Assembly (NCBI GenBank): GCA_023425455.1
Contig: JAFACP010000248.1
Location: 1 to 11,962, forward strand
Source: Pseudomonadota bacterium
GTDB taxonomy: Bacteria > Pseudomonadota > Gammaproteobacteria > Enterobacterales > Enterobacteriaceae
DNA length: 11,962 bases
Reading direction: 5' to 3'
Shown here: positions 1 through 6,365 of the stretch, piece after piece
Position numbering within the stretch: the stretch's first letter is position 1
Layout of the letters: each line of letters begins with the position of its first letter
Translations under genes and position numbers: made by a program
The notes under the pieces: model-generated
Seen by the model: the letters and a program-made list of their open reading frames with translations, nothing else
Database searches by the model: none
Told to the model about the DNA's origin: nothing

Positions 1-333
1 GGCCTGCACAATCAGCTCGGAAACGCCGTTGCCAATGTAAATATCTTCAACCGTCACATCTCGCATACCGCGCGCCTGGTAATGCTGCATGATGGCTTTA
101 CGTGCTGAGTACAGTCCTTTGGAATCACAATAACCTTGCGCAGTAGGCAGGTTGCGGATCACATCAACCAGGATCTCATCCGGCGCTTCAAAACCAAACG
201 GCGCGGGGTTACCAATGTTGAGTTTCAGAACCTTGTTGCCTTCTTCCTCAAGGCGTTTGGCCTCTTTAAGAACCGGGCCGCGGATGTCATAACAGACGTT
301 ATCTAGCTTGCTGGATTTTTCGATAGGGGACAT
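1..333 (-). CDS. alaA: Glutamate-pyruvate aminotransferase AlaA, N-terminal part (cut by window edge)
   Basis: This is the first 111 codons of a pyridoxal-phosphate-dependent class I aminotransferase that makes alanine from pyruvate and glutamate in the cytoplasm. The minus-strand translation begins MSPIEKSSKLDNVCYDIRGP and contains LNIGNPAPFGF (residues 38-48), GYCDSKGLYSARKAI (67-81) and YIGNGVSEL (99-107). The last is the glycine-containing loop near the cofactor phosphate in this fold. The sequence agrees with my memory of E. coli AlaA (formerly YfbQ) at nearly every residue. That protein is about 405 residues, so the Schiff-base lysine and the rest of the enzyme lie off the left edge. 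The start ATG (complement of 331-333) is preceded on its own strand by AAAAGG (344-349) at a 10-base spacing. The gene diverges from lrhA, as in E. coli. The truncation is only the window boundary. Confidence 0.96.
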   Translation of the reverse strand, partial: MSPIEKSSKLDNVCYDIRGPVLKEAKRLEEEGNKVLKLNIGNPAPFGFEAPDEILVDVIRNLPTAQGYCDSKGLYSARKAIMQHYQARGMRDVTVEDIYIGNGVSELIVQA

Positions 334-875
334 GAACCTTTAACCTTTTCGCTATTATTGCCACTCCCTGCCGTGGAAGTCAGCACCGAACAATGTACTC
401 CCACCTCACGCTGTTTTGAAGGGCAAGCAGAAGAAGATTTCGCTCAACAGCGCTAAAGGTTTGCAATCTATTACGCTGCACCTTTTTGCTATTGATTCTT
501 TAAAGTGAGGGTAATTGCATTCTTTCCGGTGTAAAAGTCTGTTGTGAAGTTCTTTTATGGGTTATTATTCTGGTGTGAATTATTGTTGACGAGAAGCGCC
601 CGCATTCATTGCCTGCGGTGACCTTTCGTAAAACCTGAATGCAGAGATATCGATTGCGTTAACAGCAGGCCGGAGCCAGACGTTACGCATGTGAAATTAA
701 TGTTAAGTGTTATTAATGAATGGCCTTAATCTAAATTAAACTTTATTTATTATTAACGACGAAAATGCAACTTTCGTTAATTTTAATAAAATTAGTTTAG
801 CTGGTTATCAACACCATTAAATCCTCAATATTGCAATAATACTTATAAATAAAGTGGATTTGGGTTAAGATGCCT

Positions 876-933
876 TTCAGAAAAGCGGGTTGGAGAGACG
901 ACTGTTTCGTATATCCAAACAAGCTTTTCTGAA
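876..933. repeat. 11-bp perfect inverted repeat with nested stem upstream of lrhA
   Basis: TTCAGAAAAGC (876-886) is the exact reverse complement of GCTTTTCTGAA (923-933). Inside it, TTGGA (890-894) pairs with TCCAA (914-918), so the two arms can form one extended hairpin with a small internal loop. No T-run follows, so it is not an ordinary intrinsic terminator. It lies about 340 bases before the lrhA start codon and could be a structured part of the leader RNA or a protein-binding dyad; the sequence alone does not decide. Confidence 0.6.
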
Positions 934-1032
934 TTAATTGATTGTTATTGTTGGAATTATCTCTGGCTGGAAAGGATGAATCACTTCTGGCTACGTTAAC
1001 AGCGCTGCGATAAGGATGGCAGGAAACGTCTC

Positions 1033-1047
1033 TTCCATTTAATGGAA
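1033..1047. promoter_or_regulatory. Possible LysR-type regulator site (T-N11-A palindrome)
   Basis: TTCCATTTAATGGAA is a perfect palindrome with 7-base arms around a single central T. It contains the T-N11-A pattern (1034-1046) that LysR-family proteins typically recognise. It lies 225 bases upstream of lrhA, which encodes a LysR-type protein reported to activate its own expression in E. coli. An autoregulatory site is therefore plausible, but no LrhA consensus is strong enough to confirm it. Confidence 0.35.
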
Positions 1048-1067
1048 TTTACATAACCCTGCAAACC

Positions 1068-1081
1068 TCTAAATATCCTGA
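1068..1081 (-). promoter_or_regulatory. Weak RcsB-box-like sequence upstream of lrhA
   Basis: Read on the minus strand this is TCAGGATATTTAGA, which matches 9 of 14 positions of the RcsA/RcsB consensus TAAGAATATTCTTA. lrhA is known to be repressed by the Rcs phosphorelay in E. coli. The match is modest and could be chance in AT-rich DNA. Confidence 0.25.
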
Positions 1082-1272
1082 ACGTGTAAGAGAATAAAAA
1101 TAACGTCATGAAACGTGATTTCTGACTGTTGATATACAGCAGCACAATAACTATCTGTCAGGCAGTCTGCCGGGCCGGGATGCGAGGGAAAACCTCCAGA
1201 GGGAATTGCTTAACTGTAAGATACAGCTTCAACCCGGGCAGCTCCGCACGAGCAACCTGAAAGTGAATAGAT

Positions 1273-2211
1273 ATGATAAATGCAAATCGTCCGATCATGA
1301 ATCTCGACCTCGATCTGCTGAGAACGTTTGTTGCGGTCGCCGATCTCAACACTTTTGCAGCAGCTGCTGCCGCCGTTTGTCGAACCCAGTCAGCCGTCAG
1401 CCAGCAAATGCAAAGGCTGGAGCAGCTGGTCGGTAAAGAGCTTTTTGCCCGTCATGGGCGCAATAAGCTGTTAACGGAACACGGCATTCAGCTACTGGGT
1501 TATGCCAGGAAAATACTGCGCTTTAATGATGAGGCATGTATGTCATTAATGTTTAGCAACCTTCAGGGGGTGTTAACATTAGGGGCATCTGACGAGTCAG
1601 CCGATACGATCTTACCTTTCCTTCTGAATCGAATTAGTTCGGTTTATCCGAAGCTTGCGCTGGATGTCAGCGTAAAACGAAACGCCTTTATGGTGGAGAT
1701 GTTGAAAGAGAATGAGGTGGATCTGGTGGTGACCACGCACCGTCCCGGGCAATTCGACTGCCTGACGCTGCGTACATCGCCAACCCACTGGTATTGCGCG
1801 GCAGAGTACGTGCTGCAAAAAGGCGAAGCTATTCCGCTGGTGTTACTGGATGAACCCAGTCCTTTCCGCGACATGGTGCTTTCCGCGTTGAATGAGGCCA
1901 ATATTCCGTGGCGTCTGGCGTATGTGGCTTCAACCTTGCCTGCGGTCCGCGCTGCGGTGAAAGCGGGGCTGGGCGTCACCGCCCGTCCGGTGGAGATGAT
2001 GAGCCCGGACCTGCGGGTACTCGGTAAAGCCGATGGCCTGCCGGTACTGCCGGATACGGAATACCTGCTTTGCCATAATGGGGCAAGCAACAACGAGCTG
2101 GCGAAGATCGTCTTTGAAGCGATGGAGAATTACCATAATCCATGGCAATACGAACATGTTACTCCGGAAGGAGGGGGTGATTCCCTGGTCGTTGAAGGCG
2201 ATTTTGAGTGA
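1273..2211 (+). CDS. lrhA: LysR-type transcriptional regulator LrhA
   Basis: LrhA is a DNA-binding regulator that in E. coli represses flhDC (flagellar master operon), type 1 fimbriae and, indirectly, RpoS. The 312-residue length equals the E. coli protein. Residues 11-70 form the LysR winged helix-turn-helix, with the motif [20 protein letters not shown] at about 25-44 followed by [19 protein letters not shown]. From about residue 95 the chain is the periplasmic-binding-protein-like effector domain ([20 protein letters not shown]; later [20 protein letters not shown]). The ATG at 1273 is chosen because the homologue begins MISANRPI-NLDLDLL; the internal Met9 (1297) is replaced by Ile in E. 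coli and is unlikely as the start. The ribosome site is weak. The C-terminal 20 residues and parts of the effector domain (about 135-150) are the most diverged. It stands alone between alaA and nuo and ends in its own terminator. Confidence 0.96.
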   Translation: MINANRPIMNLDLDLLRTFVAVADLNTFAAAAAAVCRTQSAVSQQMQRLEQLVGKELFARHGRNKLLTEHGIQLLGYARKILRFNDEACMSLMFSNLQGVLTLGASDESADTILPFLLNRISSVYPKLALDVSVKRNAFMVEMLKENEVDLVVTTHRPGQFDCLTLRTSPTHWYCAAEYVLQKGEAIPLVLLDEPSPFRDMVLSALNEANIPWRLAYVASTLPAVRAAVKAGLGVTARPVEMMSPDLRVLGKADGLPVLPDTEYLLCHNGASNNELAKIVFEAMENYHNPWQYEHVTPEGGGDSLVVEGDFE

Positions 2212-2248
2212 TCAATTGCTCAAAATTCTGGTAACAAATTGTAAGTGT

Positions 2249-2294
2249 AAAAAAAGAGCCACTCACGCGATTTTCTCGCTGAGTGGTTTTTTTT
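2249..2294 (+). terminator. Rho-independent terminator of lrhA
   Basis: CCACTCA (2259-2265) pairs with TGAGTGG (2280-2286). The stem continues inward, after one bulged C, with GCGA (2267-2270) and TCGC (2276-2279) around the loop TTTTC. Eight T residues follow (2287-2294), and seven A residues precede the stem (2249-2255), so it could also stop transcription from the right. It starts 38 bases after the lrhA stop codon and isolates lrhA from nuo. Confidence 0.93.
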
Positions 2295-2643
2295 GCCCGA
2301 TAATAACCACTTTACCGCTGTGGTATTAAATTATATTTCAATTTTATCAGGTAGTTATGATTTTTTGTCTGAAATTTATACCGTTCGCCTTCTTGCTTTC
2401 TTCGTTGCGGTGTGATGTTAAAAAAACAGGAAATATGTTGCCGTTTTTTTGATTGAATTAACAAAAGCGTGTCTCAGATCAAGAAAATACTCCTATTTGG
2501 GGGGAGGAATCAGCGGCAAATCCTGTCAAAATAGGAGGGTTATTTTTTTTACTTCCAAAACGGACACGATTCAACAACATGCATTTGACGAAAAGTCAGG
2601 CCTTCACCAGGGTAAAAGGGCATGAAATGTTAATGAGAATCGC

Positions 2644-2657
2644 TTGATGTAATTTAA
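2644..2657 (+). promoter_or_regulatory. FNR-like site in nuo promoter region
   Basis: TTGATGTAATTTAA carries a perfect left half (TTGAT) of the FNR consensus TTGAT-N4-ATCAA and a 3-of-5 right half, 8 of 10 specified bases in all. nuo is known to respond to anaerobiosis in E. coli. Binding here is inferred, not shown. Confidence 0.35.
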
Positions 2658-2668
2658 TGTGAAGAAAC

Positions 2669-2709
2669 CTTTGTTAAAGTTGACAATAGGTTATAGAAAG
2701 GAGTAAAAA
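2669..2709 (+). promoter_or_regulatory. Probable nuo promoter
   Basis: TTGACA at 2680-2685 is a perfect -35 hexamer, but the hexamer 18 bases later (TAAAAA, 2704-2709) is only a 4-of-6 match to -10. An alternative pair is TTGTTA (2671-2676) with TATAGA (2692-2697) at a short 15-base spacing. The segment also carries a bulged dyad: AACCTTTGT (2666-2674) opposite ACAA (2683-2686) and AGGTT (2688-2692). This would be a natural place for an operator over the polymerase site. The precise start site cannot be fixed from sequence. Confidence 0.4.
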
Positions 2710-2784
2710 ACCACATCATTTTGCTGTCTACGTCTCATTTCTGACAGTTAGTGTAAGGTTATTTGTTCCTCCCCATGAATCGAT

Positions 2785-2826
2785 GTGATGTCCATCTGCC
2801 AGCAAGAGCAGCGTCGTAGATATCAC
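2785..2826 (+). promoter_or_regulatory. Predicted hairpin in nuo leader just before nuoA
   Basis: GTGATGTC (2785-2792) pairs with GATATCAC (2819-2826) over eight positions with one G-U wobble. Within the loop CTGC (2796-2799) pairs with GCAG (2808-2811). The structure ends eight bases before the GAGTAAG ribosome-binding segment of nuoA (2834-2840) and could influence initiation or message stability. No T-run follows, so it is not a terminator. Confidence 0.4.
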
Positions 2827-2837
2827 TTTTGATGAGT

Positions 2838-2845
2838 AAGCAATG
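2838..2845 (+). promoter_or_regulatory. Likely RyhB small-RNA pairing site over the nuoA start codon
   Basis: AAGCAATG, which includes the nuoA ATG, is exactly complementary to CAUUGCUU in the conserved pairing region of the iron-starvation small RNA RyhB, as I remember that RNA. RyhB is reported to repress nuo in E. coli by pairing at the start of nuoA. Pairing here would block ribosome entry and lower complex I synthesis when iron is scarce. RyhB itself is not in the window. Confidence 0.5.
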
Positions 2846-3283
2846 AGTATGTCAACATCCACAGAAGTCATCGCTCATCACTGGGCATTCGCAATCTTTC
2901 TTATTGTAGCCATTGGCCTGTGCTGCCTGATGTTAGTCGGCGGCTGGTTCCTGGGCGGTCGCGCCCGTGCAAGGCACAAAAACACGCCTTTTGAATCAGG
3001 TATTGATTCGGTAGGTTCTGCTCGCTTACGCCTGTCTGCCAAGTTTTATCTGGTGGCCATGTTCTTCGTCATCTTTGACGTGGAAGCGCTTTACCTTTTC
3101 GCATGGTCGACCTCCATCCGCGAAAGTGGTTGGGTAGGCTTTGTCGAGGCCGCAATTTTCATTTTAGTGCTACTGGCCGGTCTGGTTTATCTGGTGCGTA
3201 TTGGCGCGCTGGACTGGACGCCTGTCCGTTCACGTCGTGAACACATCAACCCGGAAAACAGTATCTCTAATCGTCAGCAGTAA
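2843..3283 (+). CDS. nuoA: NADH-quinone oxidoreductase subunit A
   Basis: NuoA is a small inner-membrane subunit of complex I lying next to NuoH at the quinone-reaction site. The 146 residues (147 in E. coli, by memory) give three hydrophobic segments at about 14-37, 68-88 and 98-119. The conserved loop [17 protein letters not shown] (49-65) joins the first two. The family's acidic membrane residues are present: D79 and E81 in [13 protein letters not shown], and E102 in the third helix. The chosen ATG agrees with the E. coli start ([16 protein letters not shown]); Met3 at 2849 is a possible alternative. The ribosome site GAGTAAG (2834-2840) is weak. The C-terminal tail after about residue 128 is hydrophilic and is the only variable part. 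It is the first gene of the operon; nuoB follows after 15 bases. Confidence 0.97.
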   Translation: MSMSTSTEVIAHHWAFAIFLIVAIGLCCLMLVGGWFLGGRARARHKNTPFESGIDSVGSARLRLSAKFYLVAMFFVIFDVEALYLFAWSTSIRESGWVGFVEAAIFILVLLAGLVYLVRIGALDWTPVRSRREHINPENSISNRQQ

Positions 3284-3298
3284 CAGCGAGGCAATAAG

Positions 3299-3973
3299 AT
3301 GGATTATACGCTCACCCGCATAGATCCTAACGGTGAGAATGACCGTTACCCCCTGCAAAAACAGGAGATCGTAACCGACCCCCTGGAGCAAGAAGTCAAT
3401 AAAAGCGTGTACATGGGCAAGCTCGAACATGCCATGCACGATATGGTCAACTGGGGTCGTAAGAACTCCATCTGGCCTTACAACTTTGGCCTTTCTTGCT
3501 GCTACGTTGAAATGGTGACGTCATTCACTGCGGTGCATGACGTTGCGCGTTTTGGGGCCGAGGTACTGCGTGCTTCCCCGCGTCAGGCAGACCTGATGGT
3601 GGTAGCCGGTACATGCTTTACTAAAATGGCGCCTGTCATTCAGCGTCTGTATGACCAGATGCTTGAGCCGAAATGGGTTATCTCCATGGGTGCTTGCGCT
3701 AACTCCGGTGGCATGTACGACATTTACTCCGTGGTGCAGGGCGTCGATAAATTTATTCCTGTGGATGTCTACATCCCAGGCTGTCCACCGCGTCCGGAAG
3801 CTTACATGCAGGCGCTGATGCTGCTGCAGGAGTCGATCGGCAAAGAGCGTCGTCCGCTCTCATGGGTGGTGGGCGATCAGGGTGTGTATCGCGCCAATTT
3901 GCAGTCTGAGCGTGAGCGTAAACGTGGTGAACGTATTGCCGTCACCAACCTGCGTACGCCTGACGAAATTTAA
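3299..3973 (+). CDS. nuoB: NADH-quinone oxidoreductase subunit B (cluster N2 subunit)
   Basis: NuoB carries the terminal [4Fe-4S] cluster N2, which hands electrons to quinone at the junction of the hydrophilic and membrane arms. The ligands are visible as the adjacent pair C67-C68 (GLSCCYVEM), C133 ([11 protein letters not shown]) and C162 ([12 protein letters not shown]). The protein is 224 residues. Compared with the 220-residue E. coli protein I remember, it has four extra residues, EHAM (43-46), just before [15 protein letters not shown], and all cluster cysteines shift by exactly four. Everything from residue 48 on is otherwise near-identical. GAGG (3288-3291) lies seven bases before the ATG. 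An 86-base gap separates it from nuoCD, the longest gap between the nuo genes seen here. Confidence 0.97.
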   Translation: MDYTLTRIDPNGENDRYPLQKQEIVTDPLEQEVNKSVYMGKLEHAMHDMVNWGRKNSIWPYNFGLSCCYVEMVTSFTAVHDVARFGAEVLRASPRQADLMVVAGTCFTKMAPVIQRLYDQMLEPKWVISMGACANSGGMYDIYSVVQGVDKFIPVDVYIPGCPPRPEAYMQALMLLQESIGKERRPLSWVVGDQGVYRANLQSERERKRGERIAVTNLRTPDEI

Positions 3974-3999
3974 TTTGCGCCTGTGGGCATGGAGTAAAC

Positions 4000-4030
4000 C
4001 TTCGCATATCACTATTCAAATAGCGCGAAG
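4000..4030 (+). other. Predicted hairpin in the nuoB-nuoC gap
   Basis: CTTCGC (4000-4005) pairs with GCGAAG (4025-4030), and inside it CTAT (4012-4015) pairs with ATAG (4020-4023) around a TCAA loop. GGGC (3985-3988) and GCCC (4035-4038) could extend the structure outward. No T-run follows, so read-through into nuoC is expected. An RNA-processing or stability role between cistrons is possible but unproven. Confidence 0.4.
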
Positions 4031-4059
4031 CCACGCCCGACCACCACGGACCATTTGCA

Positions 4060-5862
4060 ATGGTGAACAATATGACCGACTTAACCGCGCAAGAAGCCGC
4101 ATGGCAAACCCGGGATCATCTGGATGACCCGGTTATTGGCGAGCTGCGCAACCGTTTTGGGCCGGATGCCTTTACCGTTCAGGCGACCCGCACCGGGGTA
4201 CCCGTTGTTTGGGTGAAGCGTGAGCAATTACTGGAAGTCGTCGATTTCTTAAAGAAATTGCCAAAACCTTACGTCATGCTGTTTGACTTACACGGCATGG
4301 ATGAGCGTCTTCGTACGCACCGCCAGGGTCTGCCTGCTGCGGACTTCTCCGTTTTCTACCACCTGATCTCAATAGACCGTAATACGGATATCATGCTCAA
4401 GGTGGCCTTGTCTGAAAACGACATGCATCTGCCGACGATCACCAAACTTTTCCCGAACGCCAACTGGTATGAGCGTGAGACCTGGGAAATGTTCGGCATG
4501 ACCTTCGATGGGCACCCGAACCTGACGCGCATCATGATGCCGCAGACCTGGACCGGCCACCCGCTGCGTAAAGACTACCCGGCGCGCGCCACGGAATTCG
4601 ATCCGTTTGAGCTGACCAAAGCCAAGCAGGATCTGGAAATGGAAGCGCTGACCTTCAAACCGGAAGACTGGGGAATGAAGCGTGGCTCCGAGAACGAGGA
4701 CTTCATGTTCCTCAACCTCGGCCCGAACCACCCGTCTGCGCACGGTGCTTTCCGTATCATTCTTCAGCTTGATGGCGAAGAGATTGTCGACTGCGTACCG
4801 GATATCGGTTACCACCACCGTGGCGCCGAGAAGATGGGCGAACGTCAGTCCTGGCACAGCTACATTCCGTACACCGACCGTATCGAATATCTCGGCGGCT
4901 GCGTAAACGAAATGCCTTACGTGCTGGCGGTCGAAAAACTGGCCGGGATCACCGTGCCGGATCGCGTCAATGTCATTCGCGTGATGCTCTCTGAGCTGTT
5001 CCGTATCAACAGCCACCTGCTGTACATCTCCACCTTTATTCAGGACGTTGGCGCGATGACGCCGGTCTTCTTCGCCTTTACCGATCGTCAGAAAATCTAC
5101 GATCTGGTGGAAGCGATTACCGGTTTCCGTATGCACCCGGCCTGGTTCCGCATTGGCGGCGTGGCGCACGACCTGCCGCGCGGCTGGGATCGCCTGCTGC
5201 GTGAATTCCTCGACTGGATGCCAAAACGTCTGGCCTCCTACGAGAAAGCCGCGCTGCGCAATACCATCCTGAAGGGGCGTTCCCAGGGCGTTGCTGCCTA
5301 CGGCGCGAAAGAGGCGCTGGAGTGGGGAACCACCGGTGCGGGCCTGCGTGCCACCGGTATTGATTTCGACGTGCGTAAAGCCCGTCCTTACTCTGGTTAT
5401 GAAAACTTTGACTTTGACGTCCCGGTTGGCGGCGGTGTTTCTGACTGCTACACCCGCGTGATGCTGAAAGTGGAAGAGCTGCGCCAGAGTCTGCGCATCC
5501 TTGAGCAGTGCCTCAACAATATGCCGGAAGGCCCGTTCAAAGCGGATCACCCGCTGACGACGCCGCCGCCGAAAGAGCGCACGCTGCAACATATCGAAAC
5601 CCTGATCACCCACTTCCTGCAGGTTTCATGGGGCCCGGTGATGCCGGCTAATGAATCCTTCCAGATGATTGAAGCGACCAAGGGTATCAACAGTTACTAC
5701 CTGACCAGCGACGGCAGCACCATGAGCTACCGTACCCGCGTGCGTACGCCACGCTTCGCGCACCTGCAGCAGATCCCAGCCGCCATTCGCGGCAGTCTGG
5801 TCTCCGACCTGATTGTGTATCTGGGTAGTATCGATTTTGTTATGTCAGATGTGGACCGCTAA
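4060..5862 (+). CDS. nuoC: NADH-quinone oxidoreductase subunit C/D (fused)
   Basis: This is a single chain fusing the 30-kDa (NuoC) and 49-kDa (NuoD) subunits of complex I, as is usual in enterobacteria (also called nuoCD). Residues 1-190 are NuoC, with its signature [16 protein letters not shown] at 138-153 and GHPLRKDYP soon after. From about 212 the NuoD part begins with [14 protein letters not shown]224 and H228 sit at the quinone pocket facing cluster N2. [11 protein letters not shown] and RINSHLLYI follow. The C-terminus VMSDVDR is the same as in E. coli. Two starts are possible. The ATG at 4060 gives 600 residues (MVNNMTDL) but has no ribosome site. The ATG at 4072 gives 596 and has GGTGA (4062-4066) five bases upstream, so 4072 may be the real one. 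nuoE follows after two bases. Confidence 0.96.
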   Translation: MVNNMTDLTAQEAAWQTRDHLDDPVIGELRNRFGPDAFTVQATRTGVPVVWVKREQLLEVVDFLKKLPKPYVMLFDLHGMDERLRTHRQGLPAADFSVFYHLISIDRNTDIMLKVALSENDMHLPTITKLFPNANWYERETWEMFGMTFDGHPNLTRIMMPQTWTGHPLRKDYPARATEFDPFELTKAKQDLEMEALTFKPEDWGMKRGSENEDFMFLNLGPNHPSAHGAFRIILQLDGEEIVDCVPDIGYHHRGAEKMGERQSWHSYIPYTDRIEYLGGCVNEMPYVLAVEKLAGITVPDRVNVIRVMLSELFRINSHLLYISTFIQDVGAMTPVFFAFTDRQKIYDLVEAITGFRMHPAWFRIGGVAHDLPRGWDRLLREFLDWMPKRLASYEKAALRNTILKGRSQGVAAYGAKEALEWGTTGAGLRATGIDFDVRKARPYSGYENFDFDVPVGGGVSDCYTRVMLKVEELRQSLRILEQCLNNMPEGPFKADHPLTTPPPKERTLQHIETLITHFLQVSWGPVMPANESFQMIEATKGINSYYLTSDGSTMSYRTRVRTPRFAHLQQIPAAIRGSLVSDLIVYLGSIDFVMSDVDR

Positions 5863-5864
5863 TT

Positions 5865-6365
5865 ATGCACGAGAATCAACAACCACAAACCGAGGCTTTT
5901 GAGCTGAGTGAAGCAGAGCGTGCCGCGATTGAGCACGAGATGCACCACTACGAAGACCCGCGTGCGGCGTCCATTGAAGCGCTGAAGATCGTACAGAAGC
6001 AGCGTGGCTGGGTGCCGGACGGGGCGATTCACGCGATCGCCAAAGTGCTGGGTATCCCGGCAAGCGACGTGGAAGGTGTTGCCACCTTCTACAGCCAGAT
6101 CTTCCGTCAGCCGGTGGGCCGCCATGTGATCCGCTATTGCGATAGCGTGGTTTGTCACATTACGGGTTATCAGGGCATTCAGGCCGCGATTGAGAAGAAA
6201 CTCAATATCAAGCCGGGCCAGACCACCTTCGACGGGCGCTTTACCCTGCTGCCAACCTGCTGCCTGGGGAACTGCGACAAGGGGCCGACCATGATGATTG
6301 ATGAGGATACTCACAGCCATCTGACGCCGGAAGCCATTCCTGACCTGCTGGAGCAGTACAAATGA
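5865..6365 (+). CDS. nuoE: NADH-quinone oxidoreductase subunit E
   Basis: NuoE is the 24-kDa-type subunit of the NADH dehydrogenase module in the cytoplasmic arm. It binds the off-pathway [2Fe-2S] cluster N1a next to the FMN of NuoF. It is 166 residues, the E. coli length. An N-terminal helical region (about 15-80, with [11 protein letters not shown] at 70-80) precedes a thioredoxin-like domain. The four cluster cysteines are C92 and C97 (RYCDSVVCH) and C133 and C137 ([13 protein letters not shown]). The start lies two bases after the nuoCD stop with no clear ribosome site of its own, so translation is probably coupled to nuoCD. Its stop overlaps the nuoF start by four bases (ATGA). Confidence 0.97.
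   Translation: MHENQQPQTEAFELSEAERAAIEHEMHHYEDPRAASIEALKIVQKQRGWVPDGAIHAIAKVLGIPASDVEGVATFYSQIFRQPVGRHVIRYCDSVVCHITGYQGIQAAIEKKLNIKPGQTTFDGRFTLLPTCCLGNCDKGPTMMIDEDTHSHLTPEAIPDLLEQYK

Larger units (their letters stand above)
334..1272. other. Divergent alaA-lrhA intergenic region with long lrhA upstream sequence
   Basis: No convincing gene is visible in these 939 bases; the few open frames are short and lack ribosome sites and family resemblance. The stretch must carry the promoters of alaA (leftward) and lrhA (rightward). Roughly 690-870 is strongly AT-rich, a composition typical of H-NS-bound control regions, and holds the dyad TTAACGA (753-759)/TCGTTAA (774-780). A TATAAA at 844-849 could be a -10 element but no good -35 lies at the right distance, so I do not call a promoter. 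A long dyad occupies 876-933 and a compact palindrome 1033-1047. From about 1141 to lrhA the sequence becomes more GC-rich. E. coli lrhA is, to my recollection, transcribed with an unusually long untranslated leader, which would fit this spacing. Confidence 0.7.
2296..2842 (+). promoter_or_regulatory. nuo operon upstream control region and leader
   Basis: About 550 bases without a gene separate the lrhA terminator from nuoA. E. coli nuo is known to be controlled by ArcA, FNR, NarL, IHF and Fis through a long upstream region, and this stretch has matching content. It includes a T-rich tract (2543-2550) and a NarL-type heptamer TACTCCT (2488-2494) with an inverted copy AGGAGTA (2699-2705). A 9-base inverted repeat is formed by CTCCTATTT (2490-2498) and AAATAGGAG (2529-2537). 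An FNR/Fur-like cluster lies near 2629-2657, and a likely promoter near 2669-2709. The last 60 bases before nuoA can fold into a hairpin. No protein gene is supported; the longest leader frame with an ATG is 14 codons. Confidence 0.7.

Noticed and set aside
844..849. TATAAA as the -10 of the lrhA promoter.
   Set aside because: No acceptable -35 lies 15-19 bases upstream, and the region is so AT-rich that such hexamers occur by chance.
1158..1436. Two small frames around the lrhA start (one on each strand).
   Set aside because: Both overlap the lrhA N-terminus, lack ribosome sites and have no resemblance to known proteins.
2287..2294. T-runs here and at 2543-2550 as signs of a mobile-element junction.
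   Set aside because: The first is the terminator tail and the second is ordinary AT-rich promoter DNA. No transposase, terminal repeats or target duplications are visible.
2033..2329. A 98-codon plus-strand frame overlapping the end of lrhA and reading through its terminator.
   Set aside because: It overlaps lrhA in another frame and includes the terminator hairpin and T-run; it is not plausible as a gene.
4369..5613. A 414-residue minus-strand open frame opposite nuoCD.
   Set aside because: It is antisense to a clearly conserved gene and its protein resembles no family; long antisense frames are expected in high-GC coding sequence.
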